The notes under the pieces: model-generated
The model's input: the letters and a program-made list of their open reading frames with translations, nothing else
What the model was told of the DNA's origin: nothing
Databases searched by the model: none
Shown here: positions 6,622-12,549 of the stretch, piece after piece
Layout: each line of letters starts with the position of its first letter
Numbering within the stretch: position 1 is the stretch's first letter
Translations under genes and position numbers: made by a program
Assembly (NCBI GenBank): GCA_964452115.1
Contig: CAYVKY010000065.1
Location: 1 to 12,549, forward strand
DNA from: CAYVKY01 sp964452115
GTDB taxonomy: Bacteria > Bacteroidota > Ignavibacteria > Tepidaquicellales > Tepidaquicellaceae
Direction of reading: 5' to 3'
DNA length: 12,549 nt

Positions 6622-7664
6622 TTCATTGCCTCCGAAAACAATTCATATACTTTGCTGCAAGTGTCATCCCACGAATTAAATTTTTCACTTCTTTTAATCG
6701 CATTTTCCGAAAGCCTTTTCTGCAAACCGGCATCCTGTAACAACAAATCAATTTTTTCCGATAATTTATCGGAATTATTTTTTTCAAACAACAATCCGTC
6801 AACGCCGTCTGATATTATTTCCTTCGACGAAGGGATATCCGATGCAATCACTGCAATTCCGCATTTCATTGCTTCTATCAGTGACAGTCCATAGCCCTCC
6901 ATCTGCGATGGGAATACAAAAATGCCGGACTGAGAATACAATGCTACCAGTTCTTCATCAGATACCCTGCCAGTGAAAATAATATTATTTTCTAAATTTA
7001 ATTCGGATATTAATTCTTTCAGCGATATAAAATAATCATCATAATCATCGTATTCCCCTGCAATAATCAGTTTGTATTCAAAATTCTTTATCTTGGACAG
7101 AGCAAGAATGAGAATATGGATGCCTTTACGTTCTTCTATCTTTCCGGTAAAAAGTATCTGATTGTGTTTTCTTTGTAAATCAACAGGTTTTATATCTATA
7201 CCCGGATATACGATTGCCGTTTCCTTCCCCTTGATTCCGCGGTTAACTAATTCGTTTTTTGTAGCACTGCTGATAGTTATAACATAATCCGCTTTTCTGA
7301 TAAATGCACTTTCCAGTCTATTCAGAATATTATTTCCGGAAAGGCTCTGTATCAGGTGATGGACAATCAGAAATACTTTTACTTTTCTGAAAAATAATTT
7401 TCTTAAAATCAGCGGAAAATAAAAATGGACACATTCGTTGTTCGTGCAAACAAGCACACCTCCGCTGCTGATTTCACCGAATATACCGAAACCTGCTGCA
7501 ATTTTATTCTTTACGTCCAGATTATCATCATTATCTCCGGTGACAAAAACATCTGTTCTTCTGGATTTGAAATAACTGAAAAGTTTATTCTGAAATAGTT
7601 CGCCGCCGGTTTTAAAACCGGGATATGACGGCTGATAAAATAATATTGGCAGATTATCCGGCAT
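6618..7664 (-). CDS. Family 4 glycosyltransferase (GT-B)
   Basis: This 348-residue GT-B enzyme has an N-terminal acceptor domain beginning LPILFYQPSYPGFKTGGE, where the GG loop near residue 20 is typical of GT4. The linker region ADYVITISSATKNEL (125-139) and YPGID follow. The C-terminal donor domain starts at ILFTGKIEERKGI (170-182). The donor-site E-x7-E motif is EGYGLSLIE, E256 to E264, followed by CGIAVIASD. It should add a hexose from an NDP- or GDP-sugar with retention of configuration. ATG 7664 directly follows the TAA of the GT2 gene upstream (TAAATG), with no Shine-Dalgarno sequence, so translation probably depends on re-initiation. No membrane segment is evident; it probably works at the inner face of the membrane. 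Sugar specificity is not readable. Confidence 0.93.
   Translation of the reverse strand: MPDNLPILFYQPSYPGFKTGGELFQNKLFSYFKSRRTDVFVTGDNDDNLDVKNKIAAGFGIFGEISSGGVLVCTNNECVHFYFPLILRKLFFRKVKVFLIVHHLIQSLSGNNILNRLESAFIRKADYVITISSATKNELVNRGIKGKETAIVYPGIDIKPVDLQRKHNQILFTGKIEERKGIHILILALSKIKNFEYKLIIAGEYDDYDDYFISLKELISELNLENNIIFTGRVSDEELVALYSQSGIFVFPSQMEGYGLSLIEAMKCGIAVIASDIPSSKEIISDGVDGLLFEKNNSDKLSEKIDLLLQDAGLQKRLSENAIKRSEKFNSWDDTCSKVYELFSEAMK
6629..6633 (-). promoter_or_regulatory. Strong ribosome binding site GGAGG for the GT32-like gene
   Basis: GGAGG sits 7 bases before ATG 6621 and lies within the coding end of the preceding glycosyltransferase. It is the strongest Shine-Dalgarno match among the starts in the window, and suggests re-initiation at this overlapping junction. 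Confidence 0.6.
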
Positions 7665-8600
7665 TTAATTTTTCATTAATATATTAAGAGAATCCTTAAA
7701 ACGCTTTTTAAGATTACCATAGTTTATATTTCTTTTACCCTTAAAACTTATTATCACATTTCTTACATAATACCCTGCAAAAAGCATAACTTTATAAAGA
7801 ATCACTTTCGGAAAACCAAAATGCTTTCTGTAATAAAGCAGTTTGCTCTTTAGCAGGTTTGAATAGTAAATTTCCCTGTTAGTCTTTGATGATGCATTTG
7901 ATTCGTGAAATACTTCAAGATAAGGCAGGCAGTAATTGTGTAAGCCCGCTTTAGTCAGCCTGCTTTGCAGGTCAACATCTTCGTAATAAAGAAAAAACCT
8001 TTCATCAAATTTCCCGATAGTGCCAAATAAATCTTTTCTGATAAGCATACACGCTCCTGTCATCCAGTCAACTTTTATGGGAGTTTTATTTTCCCTGCTT
8101 TTATTAATTATTGCAGATAATTTTTTCAGGCGGATATTATAACCCGTGCCAATAAGTTCATAAATCTCCCATATAAAATCGGGGAAATAATTGAAATTAT
8201 AATTAAGCGACCTGTCGCGGTTATATATTGCAGGCGAACAGATGCCGCAGTCCGTGCATTTGCTCGCAAATGAATAAAGATTTTCAATCGTATTATTTTC
8301 GAAATAAGTATCGGGATTCAGAAACAGAAGATATTCCCCTTTTGCCTTTCTGTAAAGAAAATTGATACCCGCGCCGAAACCCATATTTTTCCGGCTTCTG
8401 TAAGTGAAGATATTATCTTTCGGATAATTTTCTATTACATCGAAGCCCTCTTCCGGCGAGTCATTATCCAGAATATGAATTTCAAAATTTAAATTGCCCG
8501 AATATTTATATATTGAATCAAGGCAGTGCCTTGTGTGCGTGTGACTGTTGTAGTTTACAATTAATATTGATAGATTAACTTCGCTCATTTCTCTTTGCAT
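7665..8600 (-). CDS. Family 2 glycosyltransferase, rhamnosyltransferase-like
   Basis: This 311-residue GT2 enzyme shows NLSILIVNYNS at 9-19, LDNDSPEE near 44-51, KNMGFGAGIN at 71-80 and the NPD metal motif at 95-97. It also has VDWMTGACMLIRKDLF (178-192), the catalytic YYEDVDLQSRL (205-215), and a conserved His at 232 in EVFHESNASS. This pattern is that of rhamnosyltransferase-like and other O-antigen GT2s. It resembles the truncated GT2 at the left edge in its order of motifs, but the two differ in flanking residues. I give ATG 8600; the in-frame ATG at 8588 (MSEVNLS) is an equally plausible start, with AAAGAG just upstream and a smaller overlap with the upstream gene. The C-terminal 70 residues are basic and hydrophobic and may attach the enzyme to the membrane. 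Donor and acceptor are unknown. Confidence 0.9.
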   Translation of the reverse strand: MQREMSEVNLSILIVNYNSHTHTRHCLDSIYKYSGNLNFEIHILDNDSPEEGFDVIENYPKDNIFTYRSRKNMGFGAGINFLYRKAKGEYLLFLNPDTYFENNTIENLYSFASKCTDCGICSPAIYNRDRSLNYNFNYFPDFIWEIYELIGTGYNIRLKKLSAIINKSRENKTPIKVDWMTGACMLIRKDLFGTIGKFDERFFLYYEDVDLQSRLTKAGLHNYCLPYLEVFHESNASSKTNREIYYSNLLKSKLLYYRKHFGFPKVILYKVMLFAGYYVRNVIISFKGKRNINYGNLKKRFKDSLNILMKN

Positions 8601-9738
8601 TATTTAAAAGAATTCTTCTGTGAGATTTTAAATAATGTTCGATATTAAAATTTTCCTTATATGCCCGGAATGCGTTTTCGGAAATTTTTTCTGAAAGACT
8701 CCGGTCATCCGACAGTTTTTTAATATATGAAGATAATTCCCTACTGTCAAACCCATTAAGGATGAATCCGTTTACTCCGTTTACAATTACATCTGGAATT
8801 GCACCGACAGGCGTGGCAATGACGGGCTTTTCCATAAAAAGGCTTTCAACGAGGACAAGAGACATACCTTCCTGCTTAGACGTTATCGCGACACAATCTG
8901 ACAGATACATCTCTTTAAGAAGTTCTTTTCTTTTCAATGCGCCTGTAAAAATAATTTCAATCCCTTTCAGCTCCGCTGCTTTTGTTTTTAACTTTCCGGA
9001 ATAATTATTATCCGCAATACTGCCGGCAAATATAACCTTAATTTTTTTGTCTCCCTTATAACTGCTCAAAGCATCCAGCAGCAGCATCTGATTTTTAAGC
9101 GGATATATATTTCCCACATTCAGAATTGTAAATGTATTTTCATCCTTTCTAAAATTTCCGGAACATTCATTTTTTATGGCAAAATATTCTTCTTCATCAA
9201 TTGATGAATATATCAGTTCCGGTTTTCTCCTCCCGCCCTCAACCTCAAATACTCTTCTTAATTGTTCCGATATCACTATAACTGATTTGGCAGTCCTGCC
9301 ATAATACCTGTAAATTATTTTCCTGACAAAATGCGGCTGAATTTTTTCTTTGATTGAAAGTACATACGGAATTTTATAATGATTCAGAAGAATTATCTCA
9401 GTAAGGCAAACAGAAGAATTCACAAAACAGATATCAATTTCATTTTTGATTTTTTTAAAATAAGGAATCAGTTTTCTTGCTTTGGCAATGCTTTTCAGCA
9501 GATACCATGTATATCTCGTAAGACTAAATTTCGTAAATGGGAATATCTGGTCGGGAATATTTACAAATTCGTCTGTATATTCTGAAAAAAGTTTTGCCCT
9601 GTATCCAATGGGAATAACACCGTAAATATTAAATTCTTTTTTGAATTCCTTCAGAAGCCTGAAAAAGTCATCTTCCCCGCCGCCTGCTTCATTGGACGCA
9701 TGCGCAATCATTAATATATTCAATGATTTTTTTTCCAT
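8575..9738 (-). CDS. Family 4 glycosyltransferase (GT-B)
   Basis: This 387-residue GT-B protein starts MEKKSLNILMIAHASNEAGG. A glycine-rich GGGEDD loop at 19-24 follows, as in GT4 enzymes with a shortened nucleotide-independent N-domain. The donor domain begins near ILNVGNIYPLKNQ (205-217), and AGSIADN and FTGALKRKELL follow. The E-x7-E donor motif is EGMSLVLVE (E290, E298), then FMEKPVIATPVG. The reading frame is open upstream to ATG 9777, which would add 13 residues. I prefer ATG 9738, because it overlaps the stop of the preceding gene as TAATG and gives the normal short N-terminus before the first beta strand. Neither start has a clear ribosome binding site. It is one of three GT4 enzymes in this run and probably adds one residue of the repeat unit. 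Confidence 0.9.
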   Translation of the reverse strand: MEKKSLNILMIAHASNEAGGGEDDFFRLLKEFKKEFNIYGVIPIGYRAKLFSEYTDEFVNIPDQIFPFTKFSLTRYTWYLLKSIAKARKLIPYFKKIKNEIDICFVNSSVCLTEIILLNHYKIPYVLSIKEKIQPHFVRKIIYRYYGRTAKSVIVISEQLRRVFEVEGGRRKPELIYSSIDEEEYFAIKNECSGNFRKDENTFTILNVGNIYPLKNQMLLLDALSSYKGDKKIKVIFAGSIADNNYSGKLKTKAAELKGIEIIFTGALKRKELLKEMYLSDCVAITSKQEGMSLVLVESLFMEKPVIATPVGAIPDVIVNGVNGFILNGFDSRELSSYIKKLSDDRSLSEKISENAFRAYKENFNIEHYLKSHRRILLNNAKRNERS

Positions 9739-10811
9739 TAAAAAAACTTTTTTAATTTTTCGACAGATTTTTCCCATTTTAGTTTTTCTGTCACCGACGC
9801 AAAACCTTCCAGCGATATTCTCTTTAATTCATCCGGGTTATCAAGAAGATATCTGATTTTTTCTATTAGCGTTTCCACATCTCCGGGCTTAAAGAACAGA
9901 ATAGATTTGCCGTCTTCAGCGTATTCTTTTAAAGCACCTACATTAGTTGAAATATTAGCACACTTGCACGCCATCGCTTCTGCAGGAACCAAATAAAACC
10001 CTTCCTCATAACTTGCGGAAATAAATATATCACTTCTGCAATATAGATTTACAATCGTATCGTCATCGGGATTGTCATAGTAATCAATGTAGTCTCTCGG
10101 ATACAGTGTTTCTTCGGATTTAAAAGTTACCACATTTATTTTACCTTTGTAATCGACGTTTATTTTATCCAATGCACTGATAATATCCTTTGTACCCTTG
10201 AATTTAACCCTGTAATCTATAAACCCTATTGTAATTTTATTCTTTCCAAAAACTTTATTTTCATTTTTATATTTATCAAAATCTATTCCGTTAAGAACAA
10301 TTTCTGAGTCAGCACCTGATTTTTCCTTTATTAGATTTTTGAGAAATTTCGAGGTAACAACATTTGTAAATCCCATTTTGTAAGTGTTATGAAGCATCTT
10401 CAGAGAGGCATCCCAGGTTTCATAAGCCTGAATCAGATAGATAATTTTTCCTTCAGCAGCATAAGTTTTCTCCAGTGCGTAAGCAATCGGCCAGTAAGTG
10501 AAAACCGTAATATCCGCTTTTCTTACAAACAGATTTTTTATGCAGGGCACAAGCTGCGTCCGGATACCCGTATAATTATATTTTTTAAGATATGTCTTGT
10601 TATGAATCAGATAATGGATTTTTTCTTTTATCCTTTTGAGATACCTGATGATGCTTTCATTTTCGGACTGCCTGTAAGGCACGAGAGTATGATAGATGCG
10701 TACATCAAATCCATCCTTATTTAAAAGTTTTGCATATTCAAAAAGTATTCTTATCCCCCCGTTTCTGTAAATCGAAAGGAGCATTATATTTATTTTCTTC
10801 TGACCCTTCAT
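9738..10811 (-). CDS. Family 4 glycosyltransferase, WsaF-like GT-B
   Basis: This 357-residue GT-B protein begins with INIMLLSIYRNGGIRILFEY (7-26); a GGxR entry loop and the segment YLIQAYETW (125-133) are of the type seen in rhamnan-synthesising WsaF-like GT4 enzymes. A basic insert at 56-79 (KRIKEKIHYLIHNKTYLKK) separates the N-domain strands. The donor domain starts near KITIGFIDYRVKFKG (192-206). The E-x7-E motif is EGFYLVPAE, E270 to E278, followed by CKCANISTNVG. ATG 10811 comes 2 bases after the flippase stop (TAAAAATG). The only upstream purine run, AAAGAAA, is a weak ribosome binding site. The likely role is transfer of a deoxyhexose or hexose to the lipid-linked oligosaccharide; the WsaF likeness is by motif only and does not fix the sugar. 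Confidence 0.88.
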   Translation of the reverse strand: MKGQKKINIMLLSIYRNGGIRILFEYAKLLNKDGFDVRIYHTLVPYRQSENESIIRYLKRIKEKIHYLIHNKTYLKKYNYTGIRTQLVPCIKNLFVRKADITVFTYWPIAYALEKTYAAEGKIIYLIQAYETWDASLKMLHNTYKMGFTNVVTSKFLKNLIKEKSGADSEIVLNGIDFDKYKNENKVFGKNKITIGFIDYRVKFKGTKDIISALDKINVDYKGKINVVTFKSEETLYPRDYIDYYDNPDDDTIVNLYCRSDIFISASYEEGFYLVPAEAMACKCANISTNVGALKEYAEDGKSILFFKPGDVETLIEKIRYLLDNPDELKRISLEGFASVTEKLKWEKSVEKLKKFF

Positions 10812-10813
10812 TT

Positions 10814-12346
10814 TTATTTCTTTTTTATCATCGAAATAAAATCCATTAAGTAATTTACTTTTAAAAGATAAGTGAGACCGAGATACACTATCACAATTAT
10901 ACTGCTGTAAACAACTGCGTTTCTGATATTGCCAATAATATCAACTGCTGCATAAGATTTGAAGGCTGTCTTAATCAAATATACGGCAAGAAATGTTACG
11001 ACACCGGAAAACAAAAGTTTAAGAAATATAAGGACTTCCCTCTTATATTTTCCAAAAATAAATCTTGAGTTGTAAAGCAATATCACCGCATATACCGAAG
11101 TCACAAAAAAGTTTGCAATTGATATTCCGTAATACCCGAAAATTTTCACTGCGATAAGATTTACGAGTATTCCGCATATAAAAACGCTGCTCCCTATCAT
11201 ATTGAGTGTATGATACTTTTTCTTTGAAAGGAAAAGTGCAATGGGAATGATGTACATAATAAAACTCAGCTGTGACATCACTTCCCACACATAAGGCTTC
11301 ATCGTCATATCAATTGCAGACAGGTCAAATTTTCCCCTCAGATATAGTATCGAAAGAACTTCCCTTCCCGAGATAAGAAATATTACGACAAGCATAATGA
11401 CAATAAATATCAGCCCTGTGAGAGTTTTTGTAAATAAATTTCTTGTTTTAATTTTTATATCAGATGCAAACATCGAAGACATATTGGACAGCAGCACGCT
11501 GAATATTGAACTGAAAATCAAACCCATAATCACAAGCGAAACCGAGCGCGAGTAATTCAGCGAACTTATTGCGCCTTCGCCGAAATATGAAGCAAGGAAA
11601 TTTTTAGAGACATTGAAAATCTGCTCTGAGAGCAATAGAAAAATCAATGAAGTACATCCCTTCAGAATCTGCTTTGTCTGCTTGTCGAATTTTATTTTCT
11701 TAATTTTTACAAGCCCGATTATCCTCTGCAGGAATAAAAGTGAAAATATGAATACGAAGAAATTGCTTATAATTACTGAAAAGGAAAGATTAAATATCAG
11801 GTCATTTCTGTAAAACGGCAGAAAGATTGCCGCTATCATAAAAAATGTCGGGAGAGAATTCAATAAAGCAGGATAGTAAAACCTCTTAAGCGCATTCATA
11901 AATGCCTGCAGCATTCCGATTATTGATTTAAAAAAGAATACGGGAAAAATAATCAGTGCTATTTGCGATGCAACAGCTTTTTTCTCAGGTGCAAAGCCGG
12001 GCAGGAGAATATCAATCAGCTGTTCACGGAAAATTATGAAAATAATAACGAAAAACAGAGAAATCAGCGATATTATGGAAAAAATATTACTGAATGAATC
12101 CATCACTTTTTCTTTCCGCTCTGTTGATTCAAGCGAAGCATATTCGCTGTTTACAACGCCTTTAATCGAATCCAGTCCCACAAGAACAATCAGGCTGTCG
12201 GGGATGGAAATTATTCCCATAAAAATATCCGCCGACGAGGATACGCCGAGATTGCTTGCCACGAGTATATTTTTCAGAACATCAAAGAGTTTGATGCCGA
12301 TTGAAATCAGAAGTATTATCGTATAAGATTTATAAACGTTCTTCAT
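10814..12346 (-). CDS. MurJ/Wzx-type polysaccharide flippase
   Basis: This 510-residue integral membrane protein consists of many hydrophobic segments (I estimate 13-14) linked by short basic loops, the pattern of the MOP exporter superfamily. MurJ-family features include the N-terminal SNLGVSSSADIFMGIISIPD, the middle GFAPEKKAVASQIA followed by an FMNALKRFYYPALLNSLPTF-type stretch, and the LYLRGKFD loop near residue 340. In a glycan cluster it most likely flips the finished undecaprenyl-linked repeat unit across the inner membrane (Wzx role); lipid II flipping is less likely given the context. I choose ATG 12346 over TTG 12349: the ATG overlaps the preceding gene's stop as TGATG. No Shine-Dalgarno is visible, so coupling to upstream translation is likely. 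The frame is intact, and the long membrane protein shows no internal break. Confidence 0.9.
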   Translation of the reverse strand: MKNVYKSYTIILLISIGIKLFDVLKNILVASNLGVSSSADIFMGIISIPDSLIVLVGLDSIKGVVNSEYASLESTERKEKVMDSFSNIFSIISLISLFFVIIFIIFREQLIDILLPGFAPEKKAVASQIALIIFPVFFFKSIIGMLQAFMNALKRFYYPALLNSLPTFFMIAAIFLPFYRNDLIFNLSFSVIISNFFVFIFSLLFLQRIIGLVKIKKIKFDKQTKQILKGCTSLIFLLLSEQIFNVSKNFLASYFGEGAISSLNYSRSVSLVIMGLIFSSIFSVLLSNMSSMFASDIKIKTRNLFTKTLTGLIFIVIMLVVIFLISGREVLSILYLRGKFDLSAIDMTMKPYVWEVMSQLSFIMYIIPIALFLSKKKYHTLNMIGSSVFICGILVNLIAVKIFGYYGISIANFFVTSVYAVILLYNSRFIFGKYKREVLIFLKLLFSGVVTFLAVYLIKTAFKSYAAVDIIGNIRNAVVYSSIIVIVYLGLTYLLKVNYLMDFISMIKKK

Positions 12347-12549
12347 CAACTATTATTTTTTAGCGGAAAATTTGTCACAGAAGTCATATTTTGGTTGATT
12401 TTAAAAGCAATTGAGATAAGCAGCCAAATTGCAAATAAAGTTCCTCCGAATAAGCTAAGATACGGTTCAAACATAAATGTTACAGCCATCGAAAGGAATG
12501 AAAGTTTAAGACCGTCGAGATAAACTACGTAATCTTTCTTTTTTTCACG
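12346..12549 (-). CDS. C-terminal tail of a membrane protein, possibly O-antigen polymerase/ligase
   Basis: Only the last 67 residues of this gene are in the window; the start lies beyond the right edge. The frame enters at 12549 (REKKKDYVVYLDGLKLS) and ends at TGA 12348-12346, overlapping the flippase ATG. Two hydrophobic stretches are seen, one around LSFLSMAVTFMFEPYLSLFG and one GTLFAIWLLISIAF, followed by a short polar tail rich in Asn. A cytoplasm-facing end after a final pair of helices, directly before the flippase gene, is what one expects of Wzy polymerase or WaaL-type O-antigen ligase proteins. This small piece contains no diagnostic catalytic residue, so the role is a context-based guess; it could be any polytopic membrane protein of the cluster. 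Confidence 0.6.
   Translation of the reverse strand, partial: REKKKDYVVYLDGLKLSFLSMAVTFMFEPYLSLFGGTLFAIWLLISIAFKINQNMTSVTNFPLKNNS

Noticed and set aside
9739..9777. Longer start for the GT4 gene at ATG 9777
   Set aside because: It adds a basic 13-residue leader overlapping the upstream gene by 40 bases. The ATG at 9738 gives the usual N-terminus and a one-base overlap.
11043..11288. Minus-strand frame of 81 codons inside the flippase gene
   Set aside because: It is out of frame with an intact membrane-protein gene and shows no motif; it is a chance open frame.
1..12549. Defence system, phage or mobile-element content
   Set aside because: I looked for transposase, integrase, nuclease, toxin and repeat-array signatures on both strands and saw none. 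Every gene fits surface-glycan synthesis.

Overview
The window is an internal slice of a surface-polysaccharide (O-antigen, capsule or exopolysaccharide) biosynthesis cluster. I find fourteen protein-coding genes, all on the minus strand, and almost no non-coding DNA. Transcription runs from high to low coordinates. The genes at both edges are cut by the window: the first in reading order (right edge) lacks its start, and the last (left edge) lacks its end. No RNA gene, insertion sequence, CRISPR array or convincing terminator is visible.

The DNA is AT-rich by eye and the proteins are rich in Lys, Ile and Asn. Start regions are mixed. Some genes have good Shine-Dalgarno sequences (GGAGG, GGGAG, GGAAGG), others have none, and two genes can only begin at TTG. 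This fits an AT-rich Gram-negative bacterium, perhaps of the Bacteroidota/Ignavibacteriota side. That placement is an impression from the style of the proteins and is not proven by any marker gene.

In transcription order the layout is as follows. (a) 12549-12346: C-terminal tail of a membrane protein, possibly an O-antigen polymerase or ligase. (b) 12346-10814: a MurJ/Wzx-type lipid-linked sugar flippase. (c) 10811-5863: five glycosyltransferases in a row (three GT-B enzymes of GT4 type, one GT2 and one GT32-like DXD enzyme). (d) 5866-3076: a sugar-nucleotide block with a short-chain epimerase/dehydratase, a sugar-1-phosphate nucleotidyltransferase, a SIS-domain isomerase and a HAD phosphatase. 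The last three resemble HddC, GmhA and GmhB of the GDP-heptose pathway. (e) After the only real gap (48 bases, 3028-3075), 3027-1648: a polyprenyl glycosylphosphotransferase that would start the repeat unit on the lipid carrier. (f) 1645-923: a polyprenol-phosphate mannose synthase-like GT2. (g) 926-1: another GT2 that runs off the window and carries a hydrophobic C-terminal extension.

Together this supports a lipid-carrier pathway. The phosphotransferase loads the first sugar-phosphate onto undecaprenyl phosphate. Several glycosyltransferases extend it, at least one donor probably being an activated heptose or related sugar made by the four-gene block. The flippase exports the unit, and the edge membrane protein may polymerise or ligate it. 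Adjacent genes mostly overlap by 1-8 bases or abut, so they look like one translationally coupled operon. The most notable points are the unusual SIS isomerase with altered phosphate-binding loops, the heptose block with no visible kinase, the two TTG starts forced by upstream stops, and the truncated GT2 that may be fused to a second membrane domain.
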